Positions 5,817-5,845 of a stretch of 5,845 nt of DNA are shown piece after piece. This DNA is from Actinomycetes bacterium. Lineage in GTDB: Bacteria; Actinomycetota; Actinomycetes; Actinomycetales; Demequinaceae. The notes beneath the pieces are model-generated. The model worked only from the letters and a program-made list of their open reading frames with translations. It was not told the DNA's origin and ran no database searches. The position numbers and the translations under genes are program-made. Location of the stretch: the NCBI GenBank assembly GCA_023428185.1, contig JAEYYZ010000052.1:1-5845 (forward strand), given 5' to 3'. Each line of letters starts with the position of its first letter. Positions within the stretch are counted from its first letter, which is position 1.

Positions 5817-5845
5817 TCCGCGACCCATGCGTTCGCCAGCGCCGA
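5813..5845 (-). CDS. C-terminal end of an unidentified gene upstream of moaD (partial)
   Basis: On the minus strand a second frame reads the ten codons SALANAWVAE and then TGA at 5815-5813, which overlaps the moaD ATG as ATGA. The same overlap style occurs twice on the plus strand, which supports a real gene coupled to moaD. Too little is visible to name it; another cofactor gene such as a moeA or mobA type would suit the context, but this is a guess from position only. Confidence 0.35.
   Translation of the reverse strand, partial: SALANAWVAE

Noticed and set aside
1..5845. tRNA or rRNA genes, CRISPR arrays, insertion sequences, or FNR-like TTGAT-N4-ATCAA sites.
   Set aside because: None was recognised by reading the sequence; the window is almost fully occupied by conserved protein genes.

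Overview
The window comes from a GC-rich Gram-positive-type genome, most likely an actinobacterium. The supporting signs are frequent GTG starts, stop/start overlaps between genes, a probable leaderless promoter, and protein sequences of actinobacterial style in the DUF2249 protein, MoaA and NirK. Genus is not determinable. The coding density is close to total: no stretch over 40 bases lacks a gene.

Layout, left to right. The window opens inside narI, the cytochrome b subunit of respiratory nitrate reductase (NarGHI), which ends at 517. After 39 bases comes a 99-residue DUF2249 protein with its own strong ribosome binding site (557-856). A 23-base gap holds a TACACT -10-like hexamer placed as expected for a leaderless mRNA. 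It precedes a tightly packed block: mogA (880-1377), moaE (1377-1796) and moaA (1793-2788), all for molybdenum cofactor synthesis; then a 12-helix membrane protein (2795-4126) and a membrane-anchored three-cupredoxin copper nitrite reductase of AniA/NirK type (4123-5586). Junctions in this block overlap by 1 to 4 bases or are separated by only 6. On the minus strand, moaD (5583-5816) converges on nirK with overlapping stop codons. A further minus-strand gene seems to end at 5813, seen only as its last ten codons.

How the parts fit: NarGHI reduces nitrate to nitrite on the cytoplasmic side and needs the molybdenum cofactor. MoaA starts cofactor synthesis, MoaD/MoaE insert the dithiolene sulfurs, and MogA adenylates molybdopterin before metal insertion. 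NirK then reduces nitrite to nitric oxide outside the membrane, and the polytopic protein just before it is the best candidate for its membrane electron donor. The window therefore reads as a nitrate-to-NO respiratory island carrying part of its own cofactor pathway. moaC, moeA and an NO reductase are not seen here.

The parts least covered by standard knowledge are the membrane protein/NirK pair, the N-terminal cupredoxin and long loop in NirK, and the DUF2249 protein with its Cys/His-rich head.
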